From: Flavobacterium sp. KMS
GTDB taxonomy: Bacteria; Bacteroidota; Bacteroidia; Flavobacteriales; Flavobacteriaceae
Length of the DNA stretch: 64,000 bases
Assembly: GCF_000813005.1 (NCBI RefSeq)
Contig: NZ_JSYP01000008.1
Location: forward strand, 95,999 to 159,998
Direction: 5' to 3'
Positions within the stretch are counted from its first letter, which is position 1, and every line of letters begins with the position of its first letter. The notes below the pieces were generated by a model. It ran no database searches, had not been told where the DNA came from, and saw nothing but the letters and a program-made list of their open reading frames with translations. This document shows, one piece after another, positions 35,209 to 43,424 of the stretch. Position numbers and translations under genes: made by a program.

Positions 35209-35850
35209 TTAGTTTTTATCTTCTAATAAAGGAACGAATCTAAATTCTCCAAACTCATGTTTTTCAAATTGTGTTTCGTTTTTACGAATTAACAACGTCA
35301 TAATCTGAACGTCTTCTCCTAGCGGAATGACTAACCTTCCTCCTATTTTTAATTGTGCCATTAATGGTTGCGGAATAAATGGCGCTCCGGCAGTTACAAT
35401 TATACTATCAAATGGTGCATAAGTAGGTAATCCTTTATAACCATCTCCAAAAGAAAGGTGTTTCGGACGAATTCCTAATTTAGGAAATAAAACAGATGTT
35501 GTTTTAAACAGTTCATTTTGTCTTTCGACACTAAATACCTTGGCACCCAACATATATAATACTGCAGTTTGATACCCTGACCCAGTACCAATTTCTAATA
35601 CTTTATGGTCTTTTTTAACTTCTAAAAGCTGCGATTGAAACGCAACAGTGTAAGGTTGAGAAATAGTTTGCCCCGCACCAATCGGGAAAGCCTTGTCCTG
35701 ATAAGCATAATCTTCAAAGCTAGAGTTCAAAAAAAGGTGTCTTGGAATTTTTTTTATCGCTTCCAAAACAGCTTTATCGGTAATTCCCTTTTGTTGTAAA
35801 GTGCTTACTAATTGATTCCGAAGTCCTTGATGTTTGGCAGTGTCTTTCAA
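35209..35850 (-). CDS. pcm: Protein-L-isoaspartate O-methyltransferase
   Basis: SAM-dependent repair methyltransferase that methylates isoaspartyl residues in aged proteins. The 213 residues show IPRHLFLNSSFEDYAYQDKAFPIGAGQTISQPYTVA, the SAM-binding loop VLEIGTGSGYQTAVLYML and the FDSIIVTAGAPFIP motif, all in the expected positions. Length is normal. The gene is convergent with the pseudoFic gene and divergent from the oxidoreductase gene. Confidence 0.96.
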   Translation of the reverse strand: MKDTAKHQGLRNQLVSTLQQKGITDKAVLEAIKKIPRHLFLNSSFEDYAYQDKAFPIGAGQTISQPYTVAFQSQLLEVKKDHKVLEIGTGSGYQTAVLYMLGAKVFSVERQNELFKTTSVLFPKLGIRPKHLSFGDGYKGLPTYAPFDSIIVTAGAPFIPQPLMAQLKIGGRLVIPLGEDVQIMTLLIRKNETQFEKHEFGEFRFVPLLEDKN

Positions 35851-35969
35851 TGTTTATTATTTAATTTTTGGTAAAAATAAGAAAGTAAATAGTAATTCAA
35901 ATATTGATTCTTAAATATTAAATTACTAAAACTTTAAAGCATTCACTTTCACTTTCAACAAATAAATTA

Positions 35970-35977
35970 TATTTTTG
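35970..35977 (+). promoter_or_regulatory. Possible -7 box of the Gfo/Idh/MocA gene
   Basis: TATTTTTG fits TAnnTTTG and lies 17 bp before the ATG. No TTG at the proper spacing, so support is modest. Confidence 0.4.
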
Positions 35978-35993
35978 TTAAAAATACATTCTC

Positions 35994-36959
35994 ATGTTAA
36001 AAGTAGGAGTTTTAGGTGCTGGTCACTTAGGTAAAATACATTTACGTTTATTACAACAATCTGATAAATATGAATTAGTTGGTTTTTATGACCAAAATCA
36101 AGAAAACGCCGAGAAAATTTCCAAAGAATTCGGTTATAAAAATTTCAATACAATTGCCAAGTTAATACACGCTGTAGATGTAATTGATATTGTAACCCCA
36201 ACATTATCTCATTATAAATGTGCTAAAGTTGCCATAAAATCAGGAAAACATATCTTTATCGAAAAACCTATTTCGAATACTGTTGAAGAAGCTGAAGAAA
36301 TTATCGCTTTGGCAAAAGAATATAACGTAAAAGGTCAAGTAGGACATGTAGAACGCTTTAATCCAGCATTCATAGCGACAAAAAACATGATTGAAAATCC
36401 GATGTTTATAGAAACACATCGTTTGGCCGAATTTAATCCTCGTGGTACAGATGTTCCAGTAGTTTTAGATTTAATGATTCATGATATCGATGCCATTTTA
36501 AGCGTCGTAAAATCTAAAGTAAAAAGTATCAATGCTAGTGGAGTTTCAGTTATTAGCGACACTCCAGATATTGCCAATGCCCGAATTGAATTTGAAAACG
36601 GTTGTGTTGCCAACTTAACAGCAAGCAGAATTTCGATGAAAAACATGCGTAAAACACGTTTTTTCCAAAGAGATGCTTATATTTCAGTTGACTTTTTAGA
36701 AAAGAAGTGTGAAGTTGTTCGTATGAAAGATGCTCCTGAAGTTCCAGGTGATTTTGATATGATTTTGCAAAATGCTGAAGGTGTAAAAAAACAAATCTAT
36801 TTTACAAATCCAGATGTAGAGCAAAACAACGCAATTCTTGATGAATTAGAATCTTTTGCAAATGCAATCAATACAAATACAGCTCCAGTGGTAACTCTTG
36901 GACAAGCAACAGATGCTTTAAGAGTAGCTTACCAAATTATTGACTGTTTTAACAAATAA
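35994..36959 (+). CDS. Gfo/Idh/MocA-family oxidoreductase
   Basis: 321 residues. The Rossmann start VGVLGAGHLGKIHLRLLQQ, the signature HIFIEKPISNTVEEAEEI with the conserved Lys, and VGHVERFNPAF plus LDLMIHDIDAIL (catalytic-type His and Asp) define the family. It is probably NAD(P)-dependent and acts on a sugar or cyclic polyol; no substrate can be named. It is similar in layout to single-gene flavobacterial members near the hydroxyacyl-CoA dehydrogenase. A hairpin separates it from the next gene. Confidence 0.9.
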   Translation: MLKVGVLGAGHLGKIHLRLLQQSDKYELVGFYDQNQENAEKISKEFGYKNFNTIAKLIHAVDVIDIVTPTLSHYKCAKVAIKSGKHIFIEKPISNTVEEAEEIIALAKEYNVKGQVGHVERFNPAFIATKNMIENPMFIETHRLAEFNPRGTDVPVVLDLMIHDIDAILSVVKSKVKSINASGVSVISDTPDIANARIEFENGCVANLTASRISMKNMRKTRFFQRDAYISVDFLEKKCEVVRMKDAPEVPGDFDMILQNAEGVKKQIYFTNPDVEQNNAILDELESFANAINTNTAPVVTLGQATDALRVAYQIIDCFNK

Positions 36960-36976
36960 AATAATCTTAAAAAAAG

Positions 36977-37018
36977 TTAGCCATAAATTCACGAATTAAT
37001 TTGTGAGTTTATGGCTAA
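36977..37018 (+). terminator. Hairpin after the oxidoreductase gene
   Basis: TTAGCCATAAA (36977-36987) and TTTATGGCTAA (37008-37018) pair perfectly, with further TCAC/GTGA pairing inside. No strong T-run follows, so it may be a weak terminator or an intergenic word repeat. Confidence 0.55.
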
Positions 37019-37045
37019 AATTATAAAATATAGTACTTAAATAAT

Positions 37046-37939
37046 ATGAAAACAATTGCTGTAATCGGTGCAGGAACAATGGGTAACGGAATCGCTCATA
37101 CGTTTGCACAAAGTGGTTTTGTAGTAAAACTAATTGATGTTTCCGAAAAATCGTTGGATAAAGGAATGGCAACTATTGCCGCTAATTTAGACAGAATGCT
37201 TGCAAAAGGAAGTATTACTGAAGAAGAAAAAGCTAAAACAATAACTAATATTATTACCTATACCGATATTAAAGATGGTGTTGTAGGTGTTGATTTAGTT
37301 GTAGAAGCTGCAACAGAGAACATCGATTTAAAACTGAATATCTTTAAGCAATTAAACGAAGCTTGTTCGCATAATACAATTTTAGCGACCAATACTTCAT
37401 CTATTTCTATAACACAAATCGGAGCTGTTGTAACTCATCCAGAGCGTGTTATCGGGATGCACTTTATGAATCCGGTGCCAATTATGAAATTGGTAGAAAT
37501 CATTCGCGGTTATAATACTAGCGATGAAGTTACCAAAATCATCATGGAATTATCTGTAAAGCTAGGTAAAACTCCAGTTGAAGTAAACGATTATCCAGGT
37601 TTTGTGGCAAATAGAATTTTAATGCCTATGCTAAACGAAGCAATCGAAACGTTATATAACAAAGTGGCTGGCGTTTACGAAATAGACACAGTAATGAAAC
37701 TAGGAATGGGACACCCGATGGGACCTCTTCAACTAGCCGATTTTATTGGTCTTGACGTGTGCTTAGCAATCTTAAATGTAATGTACGACGGTTTCAAAAA
37801 TCCTAAATATGCACCATGTCCTTTATTGGTAAATATGGTTAGAGCTGGGAAATTAGGAGTGAAATCTGGCGAAGGATTCTATGATTATAGTGAAAGTAAA
37901 AAAGCAGAGAAAATCTCAAAGCAATTTATCATTTCATAA
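37046..37939 (+). CDS. hbd: 3-hydroxybutyryl-CoA dehydrogenase
   Basis: NAD(P)-dependent reduction/oxidation of 3-hydroxyacyl-CoA. The 297 residues start with the dinucleotide loop IGAGTMGNGIAHTFAQSG, then TNTSSISITQIG, the catalytic-His segment IGMHFMNPVPIMKLVEII, and DYPGFVANRILMPMLNEA. This is the stand-alone dehydrogenase and lacks an enoyl-CoA hydratase domain, so it could act in beta-oxidation, butyrate-type or PHB-like metabolism. The YggS gene follows after 14 bp, suggesting one transcript. Confidence 0.94.
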   Translation: MKTIAVIGAGTMGNGIAHTFAQSGFVVKLIDVSEKSLDKGMATIAANLDRMLAKGSITEEEKAKTITNIITYTDIKDGVVGVDLVVEAATENIDLKLNIFKQLNEACSHNTILATNTSSISITQIGAVVTHPERVIGMHFMNPVPIMKLVEIIRGYNTSDEVTKIIMELSVKLGKTPVEVNDYPGFVANRILMPMLNEAIETLYNKVAGVYEIDTVMKLGMGHPMGPLQLADFIGLDVCLAILNVMYDGFKNPKYAPCPLLVNMVRAGKLGVKSGEGFYDYSESKKAEKISKQFIIS

Positions 37940-37953
37940 AAAACAAAAAGACA

Positions 37954-38613
37954 ATGTCTATTAAAGTAAATCTAAGTACCATAAAAGCTTCTCTACCAGA
38001 ACATGTAACATTAGTTGCGGTTTCTAAAACCAAACCTGTTGCCGATTTAATGGAAGCCTACGAAGCAGGTCAGCGTATTTTTGGAGAAAACAAAATCCAG
38101 GAAATGACAGACAAATGGGAAGAAATGCCAAAAGACATCCAATGGCACATGATTGGACACGTACAAACGAATAAAGTAAAATTTATGGCTCCGTTTGTAA
38201 GCTTGATTCATGGTGTTGATAGTTTAAAATTATTGCAGGAAATCAATAAACAAGCGTTAAAAAACAACCGAGTTATAGATTGCCTGCTTCAAATGCATAT
38301 TGCCGAAGAAGAAACAAAATTTGGTCTTGACGAAAAAGAACTCACATCACTCCTAGCCTCAGAAGATTTTCATAATATGAAAAACATTCAAATTTTGGGT
38401 TTAATGGGAATGGCAACTTTTACAGAAAATCAAAACCAAATAAAAAAAGAATTCACACATTTAAAGTCTATTTTTGACTCTTTACAAGCTACAAAACCTG
38501 TAAACTGTAAACTGAATACTGTTTCGATGGGAATGTCCGGAGATTACCAACTTGCCATAGAATGTGGAAGTACCATGGTTAGAATTGGAAGTAGTATATT
38601 TGGAGGGAGATAA
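37954..38613 (+). CDS. YggS-family PLP homeostasis protein
   Basis: 219 residues, alanine-racemase-like TIM barrel with pyridoxal phosphate bound by Lys25 (VAVSKTKP). Other signatures are FGENKIQEM, WHMIGHVQTNKVK and LSMGMSGDYQLAIECGSTMVRIGSSIFGGR, here reading VSMGMSGDY. YggS/PLPBP binds PLP without known catalysis and keeps PLP and amino acid pools balanced. It is probably co-transcribed with hbd. Directly past its stop codon the flank of the four-helix-bundle cassette begins. Confidence 0.95.
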   Translation: MSIKVNLSTIKASLPEHVTLVAVSKTKPVADLMEAYEAGQRIFGENKIQEMTDKWEEMPKDIQWHMIGHVQTNKVKFMAPFVSLIHGVDSLKLLQEINKQALKNNRVIDCLLQMHIAEEETKFGLDEKELTSLLASEDFHNMKNIQILGLMGMATFTENQNQIKKEFTHLKSIFDSLQATKPVNCKLNTVSMGMSGDYQLAIECGSTMVRIGSSIFGGR

Positions 38614-39074
38614 ATTTCAAAAATCAATATCAATTGCAAAAAACAATACTTAATGGAAAAAATATTCAATTTTGAAGATAGGTTAGTTCGTTTTGCAGGA
38701 GAATGTATTTTCTTTACAAGGCAATTGGAGAGATTATTTGAAAACGAATACTATAAAAATCAATTAATCAGATCATCCGGAAGCGCTTCCTTAAATTTTG
38801 GAGAAGCTCAAGGTACAATTACTGATAAAGATTTTATTTTTAAAGTTTCATTAGTAGCAAAAGAGTTAAAAGAATCAAGAAACTCATTAAAAATTCTGAA
38901 TTATATTAAAGAAGGTGATAACGATAAAAGAAATAAACTTCTAATTGAAGTAGAACAACTTATTGCAATTTCATCAAAAATGATAATAAATAAAAACAGT
39001 CAATAACAATCACAACGCCAATAGTAATTTTAAGAATTATTATTGACTTTGATATTGAAATTGATTTTTGAAAT
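38614..39074 (+). mobile_element. Candidate four-helix-bundle ORF cassette bounded by a perfect 15-bp inverted repeat
   Basis: ATTTCAAAAATCAAT (38614-38628) begins at the base after the YggS stop codon, and its exact complement ATTGATTTTTGAAAT lies at 39060-39074, twelve bases before the next ATG. Between them is one ORF of the S23 four-helix-bundle family. Extra copies of the word (ATCAATATCAATTG on the left, TGATATTGAAATTG on the right) strengthen the hairpin. The layout resembles 23S rRNA intervening sequences that encode the same protein family, but here it is between protein genes. Mobility is inferred. Confidence 0.6.
38653..39006 (+). CDS. Four-helix-bundle (S23/IVP) family protein
   Basis: 117 residues. 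FEDRLVRFAGECIFFTRQLER, YKNQLIRSSGSASLNFGEAQGTITDKDFIFKVSLVAKELKESRNSLKILNYI and the final helix are typical of the four-helix-bundle family found in 23S rRNA intervening sequences and as stand-alone genes. Helices span roughly residues 8-32, 36-52, 58-88 and 93-113. The biochemical role is unknown. It is flanked by inverted repeats (see 38614-39074) between YggS and a nuclease gene, suggesting recent insertion. Confidence 0.88.
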   Translation: MEKIFNFEDRLVRFAGECIFFTRQLERLFENEYYKNQLIRSSGSASLNFGEAQGTITDKDFIFKVSLVAKELKESRNSLKILNYIKEGDNDKRNKLLIEVEQLIAISSKMIINKNSQ

Positions 39075-39085
39075 TGACATTGATA

Positions 39086-40447
39086 ATGTACGCAATACTA
39101 GACATAGAAACAACTGGAGGACAGTTTAATGAAGAAGGAATTACCGAAATTGCCATCTATAAATTTGATGGTCATGAAGTAGTCGATCAATTCATTAGTC
39201 TGGTGAACCCGGAAATCCCCATTCAGCCATTTGTTGTAAAGCTTACAGGTATTAGTAATGCAATGTTACGTTCAGCACCAAAGTTTTTTGAAGTTGCTAA
39301 ACGAATTATCGAAATCACTTCCGATTGCGTTATCGTAGCACACAATGCCTCTTTTGATTACAGAATCTTACGCACAGAATTTCGCCGTTTAGGATATGAT
39401 TTCGAGGCCAAAACGCTTTGTACAGTCGAACTAGCCAAAAAATTAATTCCAGAACAACCTTCTTACAGCTTAGGAAAACTAGTTCGCGCACTAGGAATTC
39501 CAATGGCCGACAGACATCGTGCCAATGGTGATGCAATGGCAACAGTAAAGTTGTTCAAAATGCTTCTGGAAAAAGATACCGAAAAAACAATCATAAAAGA
39601 CTTCATAAAACTAGAAGTCGAAAAAGGAATTGCGCCAAAATTATTAGATATTGTAGCGCAAGCACCTACAAAAACAGGTGTATACTACATTCATAACGAA
39701 AGTGGGAATTTAATATACATTGGTAAAAGCCGAAACATAAAAAAACGCATCAATCAGCATTTTACAGGAACAAATACCAAAAGCAAAAAAATCCAAGCCG
39801 AAGTATTTACAGTAACTTATGATGAAACAGGAAGCGAACTTATTGCGCTTTTAAAAGAAAGTGAAGAAATAAAAGTCAATAAACCCAAATACAATCGTTC
39901 GCAGAAAAAAACTATTTTTCCGCTTTCATTATACGCCGAAAAAGACAAAAACGGTTATCTAAACTTAAAACTTCAGAAAACCGACGGACGCAAAAAAGAA
40001 ATCACCTCTTACGGAAGTTTACAAGAAGGAAAAAACGCTTTGTTTTTCATCACCGATAAATACAAATTGTGCCAAAAACTGACTGGTTTATATCTCACTA
40101 AGAAAGAATGTTTTCAATATAAAATAAAAGAATGCGACGGTGCCTGTATCGGAGAAATCACTCCCGAAGAATATAATGCAAGAGTTCAAAACTTTATTAC
40201 CGATTATAGTTTCGAAAACAAAAACATGATTTTAGTAGACCGTGGGCGAACTATAAACGAGCGCAGTGCAGTATTAATAGAAAATGGTGTTTATAAAGGC
40301 TATGCTTTTTACGATTTAAACTATCAGATTACCAACATCGAAATCCTGAAAAACATCATAATTCCGATGCAAAACAATCGTGATGCCAAAAGCATAATTC
40401 AGAATTACATGAGAAAAAGCAAATCATTAAAAGTAATTCATTTTTAA
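39086..40447 (+). CDS. DnaQ-like 3'-5' exonuclease fused to a GIY-YIG (UvrC-type) nuclease
   Basis: 453 residues from ATG 39086 (MYAILDIETTGGQFNEEGIT); upstream TTG starts fall inside a repeat and are rejected. The N-terminal DEDDh exonuclease (1-170) shows DIETTGG (D6, E8), VIVAHNASFDYRIL and HRANGDAMATVKLF. The second half begins TKTGVYYIHNESGNLIYIGKSRNIKKRINQHF, a GIY-YIG domain as in UvrC and Cho, then a segment with cysteines (CQKLTGLYLTKKECFQYKIKECDGAC) close to the UvrC middle. Likely a DNA-repair or proofreading nuclease; such fusions occur across bacteria. The activity of each half is unproven. Its immediate 5' region is supplied by the preceding cassette. Confidence 0.92.
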   Translation: MYAILDIETTGGQFNEEGITEIAIYKFDGHEVVDQFISLVNPEIPIQPFVVKLTGISNAMLRSAPKFFEVAKRIIEITSDCVIVAHNASFDYRILRTEFRRLGYDFEAKTLCTVELAKKLIPEQPSYSLGKLVRALGIPMADRHRANGDAMATVKLFKMLLEKDTEKTIIKDFIKLEVEKGIAPKLLDIVAQAPTKTGVYYIHNESGNLIYIGKSRNIKKRINQHFTGTNTKSKKIQAEVFTVTYDETGSELIALLKESEEIKVNKPKYNRSQKKTIFPLSLYAEKDKNGYLNLKLQKTDGRKKEITSYGSLQEGKNALFFITDKYKLCQKLTGLYLTKKECFQYKIKECDGACIGEITPEEYNARVQNFITDYSFENKNMILVDRGRTINERSAVLIENGVYKGYAFYDLNYQITNIEILKNIIIPMQNNRDAKSIIQNYMRKSKSLKVIHF

Positions 40448-40477
40448 TACATATTAACTTTCAGTATCTTCGCAGAT

Positions 40478-41317
40478 ATGTCAAGAATAAAATCCAAATA
40501 CGACCTTTTTAGGCAAAAAACCCAAATCATCCTTTATGGTACCAATACCGTTTTAGGGCGCTTGTTCGATTTGGTACTTCTAGGACTTATTTTACTAAGC
40601 GTATTATTGGTTATGATGGATACCGTAGAAGGAATCAATCAAAGATACCATACACAACTTCTTATTTGCGAATGGATAATCACCGTATTCTTTACCATAG
40701 AGTTCATTCTACGTATTATTTCGATACAAAAACCCATAAAATATGTTTTTAGCTTTTATGGAATCATCGATTTAATGGCGATATTACCCATGTATTTATC
40801 TATATTTTTTCCTGCTACAAATGTTTTAACAATTGTGAGGGTGCTACGTTTCTTCCGATTGTTTAAGATTTTACATATCCCACAAATCTCACAGCAATCC
40901 ATACAGCTTCGCGAAGCAATGGAAGCCAGTAAAGAAAAAATCCTTGTATTCATCTATTTTGTAGTTATTAGTGCAGTAATTATTGGCTCATTAATGTACG
41001 TAGTCGAAGGCAAAGAAAGCGGCTTTACCAGCATCCCAATGGGTATTTACTGGGCAATTGTAACTCTAACAACCGTTGGTTATGGTGATATCTCGCCTGC
41101 ATCGCCAATAGGACAATTTTTAGCCTCATTGGTTATGATTATGGGTTACGGAATCATTGCCGTTCCTACTGGAATCGTAACAGCCGAATTTGCCAAAAGC
41201 AGCCTGAAAAGCAACTCTATCAGTACAAAAAAGAAATGTCTAAAATGCAATTCCCAAGTTCATTTTGATAATGCAAAATATTGCTATGAATGTGGCGAAA
41301 CATTACCCGATAATTAA
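40478..41317 (+). CDS. Voltage-gated-type potassium channel with C-terminal zinc ribbon
   Basis: 279 residues with six predicted helices. S4 carries the charge run RVLRFFRLFKIL (121-132), and the pore has the selectivity filter TVGYGD at 199-204. A cytosolic CxxC-x11-CxxC zinc ribbon follows (C254, C257, C269, C272). A tetrameric inner-membrane K+ channel is expected. The gene starts 30 bp after the nuclease gene, and a TATCTTCG box (one mismatch to TAnnTTTG) lies just upstream. The sequence between it and miaA is a dispersed repeat. Confidence 0.92.
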   Translation: MSRIKSKYDLFRQKTQIILYGTNTVLGRLFDLVLLGLILLSVLLVMMDTVEGINQRYHTQLLICEWIITVFFTIEFILRIISIQKPIKYVFSFYGIIDLMAILPMYLSIFFPATNVLTIVRVLRFFRLFKILHIPQISQQSIQLREAMEASKEKILVFIYFVVISAVIIGSLMYVVEGKESGFTSIPMGIYWAIVTLTTVGYGDISPASPIGQFLASLVMIMGYGIIAVPTGIVTAEFAKSSLKSNSISTKKKCLKCNSQVHFDNAKYCYECGETLPDN

Positions 41318-41322
41318 TTTAT

Positions 41323-41466
41323 GAAGCCATTTCCAGCTGTGTACTACAACTCCTCCTTACATTCGTAATTTTTTTAAGGCATAAAAGGAGCTTCATAAAG
41401 TCGCTCTTTTATACCAAAAAAAATAAACAAATCTAAGTCCGGGGTTTACGTTTCCATCTGGGCTAA
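41323..41466 (-). repeat. Dispersed intergenic repeat, copy 3 (inverted)
   Basis: Read on the minus strand it starts TTAGCCCAGATGGAAACGTA and ends GTTGTAGTACACAGCTGGAA, then ATGGCTTC, matching copies 1 and 2 at both ends. It fills the spacer between the K+ channel gene and miaA up to 5 bp before the miaA ATG (41472). Confidence 0.7.
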
Positions 41467-41471
41467 AAAAT

Positions 41472-42395
41472 ATGAAATACTTAATCACCATCGTCGGACC
41501 AACAGCTATAGGTAAAACTGCCTTAAGTATTGCTTTGGCACAACATTTTAAGTGCGAGATAATATCGTGCGATAGCCGTCAGTTTTTCAAAGAAATGACA
41601 ATTGGTACAGCCGTACCCAATCAAGACGAACTACAGGCCGCTAAACATCATTTTATCCAGAACATATCTATTTTCGAAAACTATACGGTAGGCGATTACG
41701 AAAAAGAAGCCATAACCAAGTTAGAAGAACTATTCCAACACAATGATTACGTAATTCTTGTAGGTGGCTCCGGATTATATGTAGATGCTGTATTAAAAGG
41801 GTTTGATGAATTTCCTGAAATCGATACAACAATTCGCGAAAAAGTAGCACTAGAATATGAACAAAACGGAATTTTGTATCTACAAGAGCAATTAAAAAGA
41901 CTAGATACTGCTTATTACGATAAACTAACTATTGAAAATCCTCAGACATTACAAAATCCGCAACGAATGATGCGCTTTGTCGAAGTTTGTTTAGGAACAG
42001 GAAAGCCATATTCATCGTTTTTAAATCAGAAAAAGAATAATCGAAATTTCACTCCTGTCTTAATTGGTTTAGAAGCTGACAGAGCTGTAATTTACGACCG
42101 AATAAACCAACGTGTTGACATAATGCTTAACCAAGGTTTACTAGAAGAAGCACAAAGCCTTTATCCTAACAAAGCGTTAAATGCACTACAAACGGTCGGA
42201 TATCGAGAATTATTTAGTTATTTTGATGAAGAATTTACGTTGCCCTTTGCAATCGAAGAAATCAAGAAAAACACCCGACGCTTTGCAAAACGTCAGTTAA
42301 CTTGGTTCAAACGCAATGAAAACACAAAATGGTTTGATTATCTCACTCCAAAAAATGAGGTAATAAACTTCATCGAAGAAAGTATAAAAAAATAA
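41472..42395 (+). CDS. miaA: tRNA dimethylallyltransferase
   Basis: Adds a dimethylallyl group to A37 of tRNAs that read UNN codons. The 307 residues start ITIVGPTAIGKTALSIALA with the P-loop GPTAIGKT, followed by CDSRQFFKEMTIGTAVP and HHFI, LVGGSGLYVDAVLKG, NPQRMMRFVEV and a basic C-terminal TRRFAKRQLTWFKRN. Order and length are normal. It is preceded by repeat copy 3 and followed after 12 bp by the thioesterase gene. Confidence 0.97.
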   Translation: MKYLITIVGPTAIGKTALSIALAQHFKCEIISCDSRQFFKEMTIGTAVPNQDELQAAKHHFIQNISIFENYTVGDYEKEAITKLEELFQHNDYVILVGGSGLYVDAVLKGFDEFPEIDTTIREKVALEYEQNGILYLQEQLKRLDTAYYDKLTIENPQTLQNPQRMMRFVEVCLGTGKPYSSFLNQKKNNRNFTPVLIGLEADRAVIYDRINQRVDIMLNQGLLEEAQSLYPNKALNALQTVGYRELFSYFDEEFTLPFAIEEIKKNTRRFAKRQLTWFKRNENTKWFDYLTPKNEVINFIEESIKK

Positions 42396-42407
42396 GATAA
42401 AGGACTC

Positions 42408-43151
42408 ATGCCAATCTCACCAAATTTCACGTCTGTATTAAGCAAAGACTGGGAAATCAATTTTACACAATGTACGCCAAATGGATATTTAAAATATACC
42501 GATATGTGCAATCTTTTACAACTAACAGCCGCAGCCCACTCAGAAGTTGGAGGAATTAGTTTTACAGATATGCAGGAATTCGATCAAGCTTGGGTTTTAA
42601 GCCGCATGCGTGTAGAAGTTACTGCTTTGCCTAAATGGCAAGATGTAGTAACGGTAAAAACATGGATTAACAGTCTGGAGAATTCCCGTTCTGTTCGTGC
42701 ATTAGAAATGTATGTAAACGGCAAAAAAATAATTGGTAGCGAGACATTCTGGGCAGTTTTTAATACAAAAGCACGTCGCCCTGAAGGATTAGCACTTCCT
42801 TATGACCATTTTGAGTTATATCCAGATAACAGAGCTACAAAAGAAGGTTTCTCTAAAATTAATATCAATCCAGAAAAAGAATCAGTTTTTGAAAAAACTG
42901 TTTATCTATCCGATTTAGATATAGTAAACCATGCCAATAATGTAAAATACTTAGAATGGTGTTTGGATCACGTTGACCCAAAACATATTCTGAATCAGGA
43001 AATCGAAAGTTTCGAAATGAATTTCCTAAAAGAATTATCCTTAAATGATGCTGTTGTAATACACGAAAGTGAAACTGAAGACAACTCAACTTTTAGTATT
43101 ACAAAAGGCGATAAATCTTGCTTCGCATTACAACTTAACTGGAAGAAATAA
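42408..43151 (+). CDS. Acyl-ACP thioesterase (FatA/FatB-like)
   Basis: 247 residues with two hotdog domains. The first has YLKYTDMCNLLQLTAAAHSEVGGISF and the WVLSRMRVEVTALPKW strand; the second has LSDLDIVNHANNVKYLEWCLDHV with the Asn-His active-site set. It likely releases fatty acids from acyl carrier protein in the cytosol. It begins 12 bp after miaA and is probably co-transcribed. A stem-loop follows. Confidence 0.92.
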   Translation: MPISPNFTSVLSKDWEINFTQCTPNGYLKYTDMCNLLQLTAAAHSEVGGISFTDMQEFDQAWVLSRMRVEVTALPKWQDVVTVKTWINSLENSRSVRALEMYVNGKKIIGSETFWAVFNTKARRPEGLALPYDHFELYPDNRATKEGFSKININPEKESVFEKTVYLSDLDIVNHANNVKYLEWCLDHVDPKHILNQEIESFEMNFLKELSLNDAVVIHESETEDNSTFSITKGDKSCFALQLNWKK

Positions 43152-43176
43152 GGTTTTCAGAACTAACATTTTAATA

Positions 43177-43203
43177 TCCTGCAAGATTAAAAACCTTGCA
43201 GGA
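43177..43203 (+). terminator. Stem-loop after the thioesterase gene
   Basis: TCCTGCAAG (43177-43185) pairs exactly with CTTGCAGGA (43195-43203) over a 9-nt loop. There is no T-run directly after it, so termination may be modest. Confidence 0.6.
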
Positions 43204-43246
43204 TTATCAATCAAAACATTCATATTCTATTTTAAATAAACATCTC

Positions 43247-43389
43247 TTAACCCTGATTGTAGTGAAAAGCATTTTGAAATAAAAAAAACATTTCCTGAAT
43301 AAAAACAGCGACCAGCGGAAGCTCGTTTTTAATCATAGGAAATGCCTTTTTTATGAAAAATCTTGTAACGGAAAGCAGGAAATAGTTAC
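43247..43389 (+). repeat. Dispersed intergenic repeat, copy 2
   Basis: Starts TTAACCCTGATTGTAGTGAA and ends CTTGTAACGGAAAGCAGGAA then ATAGTTAC, matching copy 1 at both ends. It directly abuts the response-regulator terminator at 43390. The middle contains CAGCGACCAGCGGAAGCTCG and a GGAAATGCC word. Confidence 0.7.
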
Positions 43390-43424
43390 AAAAAAAAAGC
43401 TCCGATTTCTCGAAGCTTTTTTTT
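43390..43424 (-). terminator. Intrinsic terminator of the two-component operon
   Basis: AAAGCT-CGA stem (one mismatch) with loop GAAA and a T-run on the minus strand. It touches the response-regulator stop codon. Confidence 0.85.

Noticed and set aside
39068..39085. TTG start of the nuclease gene
   Set aside because: It reads through the repeat arm (KLTLI); the ATG at 39086 starts the canonical exonuclease strand YAILDIETTGG.
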